Positions 47,827 through 63,988 of a stretch of DNA of 64,000 nt are shown here, one piece after another; the first letter of the stretch is position 1; every line of letters begins with the position of its first letter. The position numbers and the translations under genes were made by a program. The stretch comes from Nocardia tengchongensis. Its GTDB lineage: Bacteria > Actinomycetota > Actinomycetes > Mycobacteriales > Mycobacteriaceae. The stretch covers positions 6,014,001 through 6,078,000 of the forward strand of contig NZ_CP074371.1 in the NCBI RefSeq assembly GCF_018362975.1, in the 5' to 3' direction. The notes under the pieces are model-generated. The model ran no database searches. It saw only the letters and a program-made list of their open reading frames with translations, and was not told the DNA's origin.

Positions 47827-48435
47827 ATGAATTCGACGGCGATGCTGGTGCTCACGGTGTGGTGCGCGGTGCTGAGCGCCTTCGACGTGCGGTGGCGGCG
47901 GCTGCCCGACGCGCTCACCCTGCCGGGCGCGGTGATCGTCCTCGGCTACGGATTCTCCCTGGGCACACCCGGATTGGCGGTGCTGGGGGCATTGCTGCTG
48001 GCCGTCCCGTATCTGCTCCTGCACCTCTGCTGTCCCGCCGCGCTGGGCGCGGGAGATGTGAAGCTCGCGCTGGGGCTGGGCGCGGCGACCGCCCTCGGCG
48101 GAGCGCAGAGCTGGGCGTGGGCCGCGATCGCGGCACCCCTGCTGACGGCCTGCGCCGGGGTGGGAACCCTCCTTGTCACGGACTACCGCCCGAGGTGGCC
48201 CGGCTACCAGGCGCGGTTGCCGGTCGGCGCACAGTCACACCGGCATCCGGGCTCGCGGTGGCTAGCATTGCCCGTGATTCGCATCATGATCTTGATGTGG
48301 CGTCCGGCGTGGGCGTCCGACGCCCGCACCCCGGCTGTTCGGGGCGGCGGCGCGGCGGTCGGCGAGGTCGCGACACTCCCGCACGGGCCCGCCATGTGCG
48401 CGGCAAGCGTGCTGGCGTTGCTGGCCGGGCGCTGA
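47827..48435 (+). CDS. A24-type prepilin peptidase-like membrane protein
   Basis: A 202-residue inner-membrane aspartic protease. The first Asp is in LSAFDVRWRRLPDALTLPGA and the second in LGAGDVKLALGLGAATALGG. There is no N-terminal methylase domain, as in actinobacterial tad-type peptidases. The C-terminal third is odd: between TLLVTDYRP and LPHGPAMCAASVLALLAGR lie about 50 residues (HRHPGSRWLALPVIRIMILM) that do not fit the fold. It is upstream of aroC, in the same direction. Confidence 0.85.
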   Translation: MNSTAMLVLTVWCAVLSAFDVRWRRLPDALTLPGAVIVLGYGFSLGTPGLAVLGALLLAVPYLLLHLCCPAALGAGDVKLALGLGAATALGGAQSWAWAAIAAPLLTACAGVGTLLVTDYRPRWPGYQARLPVGAQSHRHPGSRWLALPVIRIMILMWRPAWASDARTPAVRGGGAAVGEVATLPHGPAMCAASVLALLAGR

Positions 48436-48497
48436 CATCGGGCTTACGTGCGGACCACGTGTCCGGGCACCCCTGTTCTCATGAAAGGATGTCACTC

Positions 48498-49704
48498 GTG
48501 TTGCGCTGGATAACTGCCGGAGAATCCCATGGTCCTGCTCTCGTCACCATCCTCGAGGGGATGGGTGGCCGGTGTCGAGGTGACCTCCGCCGATATCGGC
48601 GCGCAGCTGGCCCGGCGACGACTCGGGTACGGGCGGGGCGCGCGGATGAAGTTCGAGGCCGACGTGGTGACCATGGTCGGCGGCGTGCGGCACGGCCGCA
48701 CCATGGGCGGACCGGTCGCCATCGAGGTGGCGAACTCGGAGTGGCCCAAATGGACCCAGGTCATGTCCTCGGATCCGGTGGACGAGACCGAGCTGGCGGA
48801 CATGGCCCGCAACGCGCCGCTGACCCGCCCGCGCCCGGGCCACGCCGACTACTCGGGCATGCTCAAGTACGGCTTCGACGACGCCCGCAACGTGCTCGAG
48901 CGCGCGAGCGCCCGCGAGACCGCCGCCCGCGTCGCCGCGGGGACGGTGGCCAAGAACTTCCTGCGCCAGGCCCTCGGGGTCGAGGTGATCTCGCACGTGG
49001 TGTCGATCGGCACGGCCGCCGACACCACCGGCGTGGTGCCGACCGCCGCGGATCTGGACGCCATCGACGAATCGCCGGTGCGCGCGTTCGACAAGACCGC
49101 CGAGGCGGCCATGATCGCCGAGATCGAGGCGGCCAAGAAGGACGGCGACACCCTCGGCGGCGTGGTCGAGGTCGTGATCGAAGGCCTGCCCGTGGGTCTG
49201 GGCTCGTTCACCTCCGGTGAGGCGCGCCTGGATTCGCGACTGGCCGCGGCGCTCATGGGCATTCAGGCCATCAAGGGCGTCGAGGTCGGCGACGGTTTCG
49301 AGACCGCACGCCGGCGCGGCAGCCAGGCCCACGACGAGATGCGGCCCGGCCCCGACGGCGTGCTGCGCTCCACCAACCGGGCGGGCGGTCTCGAAGGCGG
49401 CATGACCAACGGTGAGGCGCTGCGGGTGCGCGCGGCGATGAAGCCGATTTCGACGGTGCCGCGTGCGCTGGCCACCGTGGACATGTCCTCCGGCGAGGAG
49501 GCCGTGGCCATCCACCAGCGCTCGGACGTGTGCGCGGTCCCCGCCGCCGGCGTGGTCGCCGAGGCCATGGTGGCGCTGGTCGTGGCGCAGGCGGTGCTGG
49601 AGAAGTTCGGCGGCGACTCGCTGCCCGAGACCATCGACAACATCCACGCCTACCTGAAGCGGATCAACGCCCGCCCGCACCTCCCAGGCAACGCCGGGCA
49701 GTGA
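48498..49704 (+). CDS. aroC: Chorismate synthase, one frameshift
   Basis: The last step of the shikimate pathway, FMN-dependent. It starts at GTG 48498 ([20 protein letters not shown]) after AAAGGA. One extra G near 48564 disrupts the frame in [15 protein letters not shown]. Signature motifs follow: [38 protein letters not shown] ([20 protein letters not shown]) and [20 protein letters not shown]. The stop overlaps the aroK GTG (GTGA). The break is probably a sequencing error. Confidence 0.95.
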
Positions 49705-51172
49705 CCGCTGAGCACAGTGCGGCGCCCGGCGAGAACGAACCGGCCGTCACGGTCGTAGACCCGGCCGCCGCGCCCGGCGCCGCCGAGAACACCGGTGGCG
49801 TCGAGACGACCAGCACCGGTGAGCAGAACGGCACCGAGGAAACGACCGGTGCCGACGCCGCAGCCGGTGACACCGCGGATTCGGGCGAAACCGGCCGTGC
49901 CGCACCCAGTGTCGTGCTGGTCGGCCCGCCGGGCGCGGGCAAGTCGACCATCGGGCGCAAGCTGGCCCGCGAACTCGGCGTGGAGCTCTACGACACCGAC
50001 GCCGGCATCGAGGAGCGCACCGGGCGCACGATTCCGGAGATCTTCGCCGAGGACGGCGAATCGGAGTTCCGGCGCATCGAGGAAGAGGTCGTCCGCGACG
50101 CGGTGCTCGCCGGGCACGGCGTGGTCTCCCTCGGCGGCGGCTCGGTGCTCTCGGCCGCTACCCGCGAGCTGCTGCGCGGTCGCACCGTCATCTACCTGGA
50201 AATCAGTGTGGGCGAGGGCCTGCGCCGCACCGGCGCGAGCACCAACCGCCCGCTGCTCAACGGCGACGACCCCGCCAAGAAGTACCGCGAGCTGATGAAG
50301 ACCCGCCGCCCCCTCTACCGCGAGGTGGCGACCATCCGGGTCCGCACCGACGGCCGCAGCCCCGGCCGCGTCGTCCGCATGATCCTGGCCAAACTCGGCG
50401 TCGAACCGACCGAGCGTCCCGAGGATCCGGCCACCGAGCCCACCCCCGCCGAGCCGGCCACGACTTCACGCTCCCGCGCCCGCCGCAAACGCCGCCGCGG
50501 CGGCGGCCGCGGTCGTGGCGAGACCACCGTGGCCGCGACCGAAACTACCACCGCCACTGCCGATTCCGATGGCCCGGACCGCACTGGCGCGGCGGTCGGC
50601 GGACGCCCCGACGAGACCACCGACGGCACCGACACCGCGAAACGTGGTCGCCGCAACCGGCGTTCGCGCCGCCGCGGTGGCCGAGCCGCCGAAACCGGTG
50701 CGACCACATCGGCTTCCGCGACCACACCGGCATCGACGACGACCGCGCCTGCCGCGGCCACGGATCGACGGCCGGTGGACGTTCGGCCACGACCGACGAT
50801 TCCAGCGCGCGCACCGGCACGGGTACCTCATCGGATGCCTCGGCCAAGCGCGGTGGACGCCGGCGGCGCGCGGCGCGCGCGGCCGGTGCGCCCGCGCAAT
50901 CCGCGGGCGGCCCCCACGATTCGTCGTCGGCTACGCCCGCGCGCGGGTCCGAGATCGCCGCGGCATCGACGGCTCGGCCGGATACGCCCGCCGCGCAACC
51001 GGATTCGAACGGTGGCCCCGGCGCCGCCGCCGCGCCCGGCAATGGCAGGTCCCGCCGCGCGCGGGCCCGCCGCGCCCGCGCGCGAGCCCGCGAGCACGAC
51101 GATGCCGGTCACGGTGCGCCCAACGGCAGCGATCCGAGTGCCACTCCCCCTGCGCCGGAGGGAGTTTCGTGA
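49701..51172 (+). CDS. aroK: Shikimate kinase with long basic C-terminal tail, one frameshift
   Basis: Phosphorylates shikimate. The GTG at 49701 overlaps the aroC stop. Residues 1-70 are an acidic Thr/Ala/Glu extension. Residues about 70-240 are the kinase: Walker [37 protein letters not shown] lid region and [11 protein letters not shown]. From about 250 to the end are about 240 residues of Arg/Ala/Thr-rich tail ([33 protein letters not shown]). The frame shifts near 50762, after which [14 protein letters not shown] continues to the stop. A tail of this size is far beyond the usual length of about 170 residues. Confidence 0.9.
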
Positions 51173-53323
<2,151 letters not shown>

Positions 53324-53462
53324 TGAAACTTGTTACAGAACCATAGCCCGACCGGGGCCGCGAACCGCATTCGGCCCCGACACGCGGCCGCACAGCTACC
53401 CGCACCGCGGCCGGTGAACACGCCGTACGAGCATCCCGCTGCCCAGGAAGCACCGGAACCGA

Positions 53463-53491
53463 AACGGCCGCAGAGTGTCTCCGCGGCCGTT
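53463..53491 (-). terminator. Terminator after aroE
   Basis: AACGGCCGC (53463-53471) and GCGGCCGTT (53483-53491) form a 9-bp stem, with outer GAAAC/GTTTC adding pairs past a bulge. It follows the aroE stop by 20 bp. Confidence 0.75.
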
Positions 53492-53511
53492 CTGGTTTCG
53501 ATGGATTGCGG

Positions 53512-54334
53512 TCAGTCCTGCAGTGCCGCGGCCATTTCCGCGCGCGGCGCGGACTTGCCCGTGAACTGCTCGACCTGACCGTAGGCCTGGTTCAGGAGCA
53601 TCTCCAGGCCACTGACAACGGTGTGGCCCGCCCGCTCGACCGCTGCCGCCAGCGGCGTGGGCCACGGGTTGTAGATGGCGTCGAGCACTACCGGGGCCGC
53701 CGCCACCGCGTCCGCCACGGCCGCGGCCGCCTCGGCGGGCACGGTGCTGACGACGGCGTCCACATCGGAGCACACGAACAACAGGCCTCGGGATCGAAGC
53801 CGAGGACCTCGGCCGACATGCCCAGCTGCTCGGCCAATTCCAGCGTCTCCGCGGCCCGGCCGCGATCACGGGCCACGATGGTCACCGTGTGCGCGCCCAG
53901 GTCGGCCAGCGCCAGCAGGGCGGGACGGGCGGTGCCGCCCGCGCCCAGCACCACCGCGCGCGAGATCTCCTGCACGCCCGCGCCTTCCAGCGCGCCGCGC
54001 ACGCCGTCCACGTCGGTGCAGTCCGCGCGCCAGCCGGATGCGGTGCGCACCAAGGTGTTCGCCGAGCCGACCAGCACCGCGCGATCGGTGCGCTCGTCGG
54101 CGTAGGCCAGGGCGGCGACCTTGCCCGGCATGGTCACCGACAGGCCGACCATTCGGGGCCGAGTCCGTCGACGAGGCCGGGCAATTGCTCGCCGGTGCAC
54201 TCGATGCGCTCGTAGCTCCAGTCCAGGCCCAAGGCCCGGTAGGCGGCCAGATGCAGTTGGGGCGAACGGGAGTGGGCGATCGGGCTGCCGAGCACGGCGG
54301 CCCTGCGCTTACCGTCCACTGTCGAGAATTCCAC
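53512..54334 (-). CDS. aroE: Shikimate dehydrogenase, two frameshifts
   Basis: Reduces dehydroshikimate with NADPH. It starts at ATG 54334 ([20 protein letters not shown], with SHSRSP-type substrate motif HSRSPQLH). Missing bases near 54152 (GPEWVGLSVTMPGKVA) and 53784 (FDPEALLFVCSDVDAVVST) are needed to keep the frame. VLGAGGTARPALLALADLG is the NADPH motif; the end is GLEMLLNQAYGQVEQFTG. It overlaps the mltG stop by 26 bp. The breaks are likely assembly errors. Confidence 0.93.
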
Positions 54335-55803
54335 TCTGCCTGGCCTTTTCGATATTGCGCAGGTGCTCGTTGTAGTTCTCGGTGAACAACGTGGTGCCCT
54401 GCTTGTCGACGGTGACGAAGTACAGCCACGGGCCGGGCGCGGGATTCTCCATGGCGCGCATGGCTTCCAGCGACGGCGCCGAGATCGGCGTCGCGGGCAG
54501 GCCGGGCATGGCGTAGGTGTTCCACGGGGTCTTGTGCGCGCGATCGGAGTCGGTGGTGGCGACCTCGGTCTTGTCCAGCGCGTAGTTGACGGTGGAGTCG
54601 AACTGGAGCGGCTGCTGCACCGCGAGCCGGTTCACGATGACCCGCGCCACCTTCGACATGTCCTGGGGCAGCGCCTCACGCTCCACCAGCGACGCCGCGA
54701 TCAGCGTGTCGTAGGCGCTCAGCCCGTTCGCCGCACCGGACTGCGCGAGCCCGGACGCCTCGTAGCTGCGCGCGCTCGCGGTCACCAACTGCTTGAGGAT
54801 GTCCTGCGCGCCGGCGGTGGGATCGAAATCCAGGGTGCCGCCCGCGATCAGACCCTCGAGCTGGCGGGAGCGGTCCGGGACCGTCTTGACCCGTTCCAGC
54901 GCCCAGGTCGGAACCCCAGCGCCATCGGATCACCGGTGGAGCCAGCCTGGTCGAGCTGCTCGTAGGTGACGCATTTGGCGGCGCTGCCGGTGCCGACGCA
55001 GCTGGCCTCGGCGATCTTGCGGTAGATGCCGTCCTTGCGGGCGCCGGTGTTGACGTCGCTGGAGTCGTGCAGCTGGCGGCCCCCGGAGATGACCACGTTG
55101 CCGACCGGGCGTCCTTGCTGAACAGCGCGGTCACCGCTTCGGCGCCCTTGCTGTGGCTCGGGATGGCGTAGTAGCCGGGCTGGATGGAGTTCATGTTGGT
55201 ATTGCGCACGGCCGCTTCGTAGAACGCGCCGCTGCTGGCCACCACGCCCTTGTCGGCCATGGTGTCCGCGATCTGGGTCGCGGTGTCGCCGGGCTTGATC
55301 TGGATGATCGCCAGCGGACCCTGCGGTCCCGAGAAGTCGGCGGGACCGCTCAGCTTGCCCATGAACTTCCAGCCGGCGAAGCCGAGCGCGCCGACGAACA
55401 GGACCGCGAACACGCCCGCGATGACGAACAGGTTGCGGCGGCGGCGCTTACGCTCGGCGGCTTTGCGGGACGCCATGCGGGAGCGCTTGGGCCGCTGGCC
55501 CCGGCTTCCGCCCCGCGCACCCGAACGGCCGGGCCGCTCGGTGCGGCGGCCGCGTTCGGCCCGTCCGCGCTCGGGACGCTGGGGGGCGCCGCGGCGCGGG
55601 GGTTCCGGCTCGAGCGGCGGGTTGTCGGCGAACTCCTCGCCCGCGTAGGGCTCGTTCTCGTAGAGCTCGTCCTCGTAGCGCGGGATGACGGTGGTGTCGT
55701 CCTCGTAATCGTCCGCCTCGGACCATTCGAGATCGTCGCGGCGATAACGTCGTTCGGCGTTCTGCCGGTAGCGTTCCTCGGCCCGCGTCCAGCGGTCGGT
55801 CAT
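54309..55803 (-). CDS. mltG: Endolytic murein transglycosylase MltG, two frameshifts
   Basis: Cuts nascent glycan strands and sets peptidoglycan chain length. A cytoplasmic acidic then basic N-terminus (about 120 residues, [18 protein letters not shown]) is followed by one membrane segment ([20 protein letters not shown]), a LysM-like part and the YceG domain with the catalytic Glu in [20 protein letters not shown]. Bases are missing near 55108 ([13 protein letters not shown]) and 54916 ([14 protein letters not shown]). It overlaps ruvX by 4 bp. Confidence 0.92.
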
Positions 55804-56402
55804 GCGTCCTCACCACGCGGCTTCAATAGGGCACTCCGTTCGTCCAACCATCCTTGCAGGATCGACACGGCGGCGGCCTGATCGATGACCTGCCGCTGCC
55901 CGCGTGCGCGAACTCCACTGTCTCGCAACGCACGTGCAGCAGACACCGTAGTCAACCGTTCGTCGGATAGCCGCACCGGGACGGGTGCGATGAGCTTCCG
56001 CAAACGTCCCGCGAAGGTGGCCGCCAGCTTAGCCGACGAGCCGCTCTCCCCACGTAATGTGCGCGGCAAGCCAACGATCACTTCGACGGCTTCATACTCC
56101 CGCACAATCTCAGCAATCCTGGACAGATCGGAGGCCAGCGTGCCGGGCGCGACCTTCTTCGCGCGCGGCACGGTTTCCACCGGAGTGGCGAGCAGACCGT
56201 CCGGATCGCTGGAGGCGACGCCGATCCGGACCGAACCGACATCGATGCCGATGCGCCGCCCGCGCCCGGGGTCTGCCGCGGCGCTGGGCCGCTCGGACGC
56301 GAACCCGCGCCCGTCGCCGGACACCCCGGACGCCTCGGTCGGCGTCCGGGCAAATCCGGAGGAATCTCCCGAACCTGTCCGCGCTGTGTCGGAGTCGCCC
56401 AT
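55800..56402 (-). CDS. ruvX: Holliday-junction resolvase-like RuvX (YqgF)
   Basis: A 200-residue RNase H-fold nuclease with a role in rRNA processing and recombination. The catalytic Asp is in [19 protein letters not shown], with [13 protein letters not shown] and the C-terminal acidic [10 protein letters not shown]. The first 48 residues are a Gly/Ser-rich extension. It starts directly after alaS and its stop overlaps mltG (ATGA). Confidence 0.94.
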   Translation of the reverse strand: MGDSDTARTGSGDSSGFARTPTEASGVSGDGRGFASERPSAAADPGRGRRIGIDVGSVRIGVASSDPDGLLATPVETVPRAKKVAPGTLASDLSRIAEIVREYEAVEVIVGLPRTLRGESGSSAKLAATFAGRLRKLIAPVPVRLSDERLTTVSAARALRDSGVRARGQRQVIDQAAAVSILQGWLDERSALLKPRGEDA

Positions 56403-59068
<2,666 letters not shown>

Positions 59069-59139
59069 AGGTATCCAGCCTACCGTTCCCAGTCCAGGGA
59101 GTTTCCACCCACCACCGGGCGATAGCTACCATCGCCTGG

Positions 59140-59798
59140 GTGACTGTGATCCCCGACCCATCCCAGCGCTTCCCGCTCCCGCACGCGCCCCGGACCGTCT
59201 TCCTGAAACCGCACGTCACCTCGCCGAATATCGAGGTCGGCGACTACAGCTACTTCGACGATCCGATCGCGGCGACCGCCTTCGAGACCGACAACGTGCT
59301 CTACGCGTTCGGCCCCGAGAAACTGATCATCGGCAAATACTGCGCCATCGCGAGCAACACCCGCTTCATCATGGCCGGCGCGAACCACCCCACCGCGGGC
59401 GTGTCGACCTTCCCGTTCACCATCTTCGGCGGCGCCTGGGCCGAGCAGACGATGGACTCATCACCTCGATTCCGTCCAAGGGCGACACCGTGGTCGGTAA
59501 CGACGTGTGGTTCGGCTACAACAGCCTGATCATGCCGGGCGTGCGGATCGGCGACGGCGCGATCATCGCGACCGGCGCGGTCGTCACCGCCGACGTGCCG
59601 CCGTACACGATCGTGGGCGGCAATCCGGCCCAGGTGGTGAAGCAGCGCTTCAGCGACGCCGAGGTGGGGCAGCTGCTGCGCGCGGCCTGGTGGAACTGGC
59701 CGGTCGAGCTGATCACCGAGAACGTGCGCATCATCATGGGCGGTACGCCCGCCGAGATCGAGCGGATCGCCCTGCACAACGGGCTGATGGCGGACTGA
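59140..59798 (+). CDS. Hexapeptide-repeat O-acetyltransferase (Vat/CatB-like), one frameshift
   Basis: About 220 residues, of the left-handed beta-helix acetyltransferases that include streptogramin and chloramphenicol acetyltransferases. The pattern is [35 protein letters not shown] with catalytic His in [12 protein letters not shown], then [33 protein letters not shown] and [13 protein letters not shown]. One C is missing near 59457 ([18 protein letters not shown]). The GTG at 59140 is chosen as start. It may confer resistance, but many relatives act on other substrates. It is divergent from alaS. Confidence 0.88.
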
Positions 59799-59887
59799 CC
59801 TGCGGCGCAGACGGATTCGGGGCGTGCCGGTCGACTGTTTTTGGCAGTCGGTGCAATTCGGCGCGCCGCGCATATCCGCGCGCGACG

Positions 59888-61243
59888 CTACTTGCCCCGG
59901 ACGATGCGGCGCAGTTTGGTCACGCGCGGGCCGACTTCGCGTTCGTAGCCGTGATCGGTCGGGTGGTAGTAGTCGGTGCCGACCAGTTCGTCCGGCGGAT
60001 ATTGCTGGCCCAGAACGCCGTCCGGATGATCGTGGGGGTACTTGTAGCCCTGCGCATTGCCCAGGGCGGCCGCGCCCGCGTAGTGGCCGTCGCGCAGGTG
60101 CGGGGGCACCGCGCCCGCCTTGCCCGCGCGGACGTCGGCCATGGCCGCCGATGCCCTTGACCACCGAACCGATTTCGGGGCGGTGGCGATGTGAATCGTG
60201 GCCTGGGTCAAGGCCAATTGCGCCTCGGGCATACCAACCAGCTGAACCACTTGGGCTGCGGCGACCGCGGTCTGCAACGCGGAGGGATCGGCCATGCCGA
60301 CCTCCTCGCTGGCCTGAATCATCAGGCGGCGGGCGATGAATCGCGGATCCTCACCGGCACTGATCATCCGGGCCAGATAGTGCAACGCGGCATCGACATC
60401 GGAACCGCGCAGCGACTTGATGAAGGCGCTGATCACGTCGTAATGCTGGTCACCGGCACGGTCGTAGCGGACCGCCGCCTTGTCGACGCTGGCCTCCACC
60501 AGCTCCACGCCGACGGTGCCGTCCAGCGAGGACTCCGCCGAGGCTTCCAGCGCCGTCAGGGAGCGTCGCGCGTCGCCGCCCGCGATGCGCACGATGTGGT
60601 CGAGCGCGGCGTCGGTGACCGTGTACTCCCCCGCCAGTCCGCGCGGGTCCTCGATGGCTCGCCGCAGCACCTGGCGAATCTCGGTCTCGGACAACGACTG
60701 CAGTTGCAGCACCAGCGACCGCGACAGCAGCGGCGACACCACCGAGAACGACGGGTTCTCGGTGGTCGCCGCGACCAGCAGCACGATCCGGTTCTCGACC
60801 GCGGCCAGCAACGCGTCCTGCTGGGTCTTCGAGAAGCGGTGCACCTCATCGATGAACAGCACGGTCTGTTCGCCGGCGGTGAGCCGCCGCCGCGCCAGAT
60901 CGATGACCGCGCGCACCTCCTTCACGCCCGCCGACAACGCCGACAGCGCCTCGAAGCGGCGGCCGGTGGCCTGCGAGAGCAGTGATGCGAGCGTGGTCTT
61001 GCCGGTTCCGGGCGGACCGTAGAGCAGGACCGAGGCGGCCCCGGACCCCTCGATCAGCCGGCGCAGCGGCGAGCCGGGACCGAGCAGATGCTGCTGACCC
61101 ACCACCTCGTCGAGGGTGCGCGGCCGCATCCGCACGGCCAGCGGCGCGAAGCGGTCGTCCCCACTCGGGATGCGCGCGGCGCGCGCGTCGTAGTCGTCGG
61201 CTACGGCCTGCGTGCCCGGCGCATCGAACAGCCCATCACTCAC
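59888..61243 (-). CDS. rarA: AAA ATPase RarA/MgsA family, with a likely pair of compensating indels
   Basis: A recombination/replication-fork factor of about 451 residues. Walker [18 protein letters not shown], Walker [18 protein letters not shown], sensor [20 protein letters not shown], and the C-terminal domain [20 protein letters not shown] with [15 protein letters not shown]. Between IATAPKS and AAMADVRAG the residues VRWSRAS replace the usual pattern; another frame reads SVVKGIG there, so two offsetting indels lie near 60140-60172. GTG 61243 ([10 protein letters not shown]) is preferred over 61273. Confidence 0.92.
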   Translation of the reverse strand: MSDGLFDAPGTQAVADDYDARAARIPSGDDRFAPLAVRMRPRTLDEVVGQQHLLGPGSPLRRLIEGSGAASVLLYGPPGTGKTTLASLLSQATGRRFEALSALSAGVKEVRAVIDLARRRLTAGEQTVLFIDEVHRFSKTQQDALLAAVENRIVLLVAATTENPSFSVVSPLLSRSLVLQLQSLSETEIRQVLRRAIEDPRGLAGEYTVTDAALDHIVRIAGGDARRSLTALEASAESSLDGTVGVELVEASVDKAAVRYDRAGDQHYDVISAFIKSLRGSDVDAALHYLARMISAGEDPRFIARRLMIQASEEVGMADPSALQTAVAAAQVVQLVGMPEAQLALTQATIHIATAPKSVRWSRASAAMADVRAGKAGAVPPHLRDGHYAGAAALGNAQGYKYPHDHPDGVLGQQYPPDELVGTDYYHPTDHGYEREVGPRVTKLRRIVRGK

Positions 61244-61485
61244 GCGCACGACCCTACCGACCGGCTCCGACACGATCCCCGGCCTCCAGCACCAGCGCGG
61301 ACAGCGGGCGGCGAAACGAGCGCGGCAACCGGCCGCTCCCGGCCGCGCGGGACCTCATGCTCGGGGGCTACACCGTCAGCCGGGCGCGCCGCCGAGCCTG
61401 GCCGTGCACAGGGACGCTGGCCGGAATCTCACCCTCGGATTCCGGCCCGCACCTTGGAGGACGAGCCTCCCATGCTGGTCGAGGA

Positions 61486-62656
61486 CTACTCCTCCCAGCG
61501 CTCCTCGAGCGTGGCCGACACGTGTTCGGCGAAGTCGCCGAGGGTGTCGTCGCCGGTGCAGCGGGCGTCCTCGGCGAGGGCGGCCCAGCGGTTGATCAGG
61601 GCGGCCGAGCGCGGGGATCGACAGCCCATGTTCGCGGGCGGCGGCGATGCGGGCGTGGTCGGCGGGCAGGAACCAGTAGGTGGACAACCACACCCAGATC
61701 AGCCGGGCCTCGAGGATGCGTTCGGCGAGCACGGCGTCGTCGGCGAGGGCCGGCCAGACGGCGACCACCTCCGAACGCCACGCCTCCACCATCTGGCGGG
61801 CGCGTTCGCGCGACAGCTCGAAATCGCAGAGGCAGCCGGGGAACGAGACCAGGGCGTAGGCGATGTCGAGGGTGGCGTCGCGGAAGCCGCCCCACTCGTA
61901 GTCGAGGAACCGCGCGCCCTCGTCATTGAGAATGACGTTGTCGGGGCACAGGTCCGACGGGCTGAAGGCGCGGTAGCGTCCGGCCGAGAACAGGCGGTTG
62001 CCGCGCACGATGCGTTCGGCGATCTCGCCGGGCACCTCGATGCCGAGTTCGCGCTGCAGCATGTCGGGCAGCTCCGCGACCGCGGATTCGGACTGCTGGG
62101 CGATGCCGTCGACCCGGTGCACCACGTCGACGCGGCGCAGCAGGGCCACGAAGTCGGCCTCGCGTCCGACGGTCGCGGCGTGCATGCGGCCCAGGGCCTG
62201 CGCGAACGCCATGAGCGCGTTGCGCTTGTTGGGCTCGACCCCGGACTGCAGGACCGCGGTGAGGGAGAGGTTCTCGCCGAGGTCGCTGAGAATGAGCAGA
62301 CGGCCGGGCAGGCTGTAGCCCAATAAGTAGGCACCGGGGCGGTGGTCGCGTCCGAGGGCGGTGGTGAATTGGTACGAGACCGCCTCGCGGAGGAATGCGG
62401 AATCGATGCTGGCGACCCCGGGCGCCATGCCACCGGTACGTCGCTGCGACGCCGGACCCGCCACCTGCTTCACAATGAGTGTGCGAGGGAGCGAGAAGGC
62501 GTTCTCCGCAACGCGGACACGTAGGACCGTCGTCCTACCACTGCCGCTGAGCTCCATGGGATCACTCAGCTTCACCGCAGCACCCATTCGCTTTGTGAGC
62601 AACTGTTGTGCCGCGGACACGACTTCGGCGGCGCGTTCGGCCAATAGTGCGGTCAT
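61486..62656 (-). CDS. Phosphotransferase-family (APH-like) protein, one frameshift
   Basis: About 390 residues with a kinase-like APH/choline-kinase fold. There is an ATP region early (RTLIVKQVAG), the catalytic loop AFSPSDLCPDNVILNDEG (the usual HGDxxxxN reads SDLCPDN) and the metal motif ARFLDYEWGGFRDATLDIAY. The Asp and Asn are kept. One extra C in a C-run near 61615 breaks the frame; corrected, it ends INRWAALAEDARCTGDDTLG and HVSATLEERWEE. The start is ATG 62656. The substrate is unknown. Confidence 0.82.
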
Positions 62657-62852
62657 CGGAACCCAAGTTACTCCCGTCAGGTCACTTTCAGCGAGCGGTT
62701 GCACAACCTTTCGCGCGTCGGACGGCGTGTCTTTGTGAAGGGTTTGCCCACGCGGCGCTGGTTGCTTGACACAACCAGCGGGGTCTAGTTGTCTCATGGA
62801 TCAACTGCTGTGCGCCACACCGTAAACCGGGAAATGTGAAAGGCTTGCGACC

Positions 62853-63906
62853 ATGACTGGCACGCCGCCCTCAGCACCGTACGATCCCTCCGGCGACCGT
62901 CCCGTCGCCAGCGGCGGCGAACAGTACCCACCGCACACCGTCAGCACCAAAACCCCGAGCCTGCAGCGGTTTCCGGCGCGCCCGAGCCGGTTCCGGCGCC
63001 CAGCCGCCACCAGCTGCCCGGCCTCGCCGGGTACCCGCAGTTCGACGGACCCGGCGCCGCGCAGTACGGCAGCGAGCCCGTGGAACCTCCGCCGGCGCTG
63101 ACCCCGCAATCGGGCGTGCCACACGCACCGCCGGGTTTCGGCGGCGGCGTGCCGCCGCAGTTGCCGCCGGCGCGATGCCGGCGGGCAATCCGCCTCCGCC
63201 GGGCGGCTTCCCGCCCGGTTCCATGCCGCCGCCCGCCGCGGGCCCGGCCACCGAACCCGTCCCGCAACAGTCCTACGCCCCGCCGCGCGAGAAGCTCGAT
63301 GTCGGCGGGGCCCTCACCTACGGCTGGGATCGGTTCCGGCTCAATCCCGTTCCGTGGGTCGGAATGGTACTGATCGGTCTCATCGCCTGGCTGCTCGTCA
63401 CCCTGCTGGTGAGAATCGTTGACATCCAGTCGCTGTCGGCGGTCGTGCTGCTGTTCGCGGTGGCGTCGCTGGTGGTGTGGCTGCTGCAGGCCGCGATGAT
63501 CCGCGGCGCGCTCTACGAGACCGACGGCACCCCACCCGATTTCCCGGCCTTCTTCGGATTCGTGAACGCCGGCAATGTGCTCATCACCGCGCTCATCGTG
63601 TTCGCGGCGTGCTTCCTGGCCTCGATCGCGTGCCTGTTCCCGGCGGTCATCGTGGGCGTTTTGTGCATGTTCGCGCTGCATTTCGTGATCGATCAGGACC
63701 AGAACCCGATCGCCGCTGTCCAATCCAGCGCGCGACTGGTGATCGCCAATGCGCTGCAGGTGTCGCTGCTGGCGCTGGCGGTGCTGCTGATGACGGTGGT
63801 CGGCACGCTGTTCTGCGGTCTGGGTCTGCTCATCGCGGGACCGATGACGGCGATCGCCACCACCTACGCCTACCGCAACCTCACCGGCCGGCTCGTCGTG
63901 TACTGA
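62853..63906 (+). CDS. Proline/glycine-rich membrane protein, two frameshifts
   Basis: About 350 residues. The N-terminal 145 are a disordered Pro/Gly/Gln tail (MTGTPPSAPYDPSGDRPVAS; GGFPPGSMPPPAAGPATEPV) that must be joined across missing bases near 62935 and 63168. The C-terminal 200 residues have several membrane segments (WVGMVLIGLIAWLLVTLLVR; VLITALIVFAACFLASIACL; VIVGVLCMFALHFVIDQDQN) with the short motif FALHFVIDQDQNPIAAVQSS. This layout matches the mycobacterial Pro/Gly-rich membrane protein beside rarA (Rv2560 position). The function is unknown. Confidence 0.8.
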
Positions 63907-63934
63907 GTTCCCGACCGCAACCCACCACATAACC

Positions 63935-63970
63935 AGCGACGCCGCCCTGCATCAGCAGGGCGGCGTCGCT
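63935..63970 (+). terminator. Strong terminator hairpin
   Basis: AGCGACGCCGCCCTG (63935-63949) and CAGGGCGGCGTCGCT (63956-63970) form a perfect 15-bp stem with a 6-base loop. It follows the Pro/Gly-rich membrane gene and may also end a convergent gene. Confidence 0.88.
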
Positions 63971-63988
63971 ATCGGACGGCGGTCGAGG

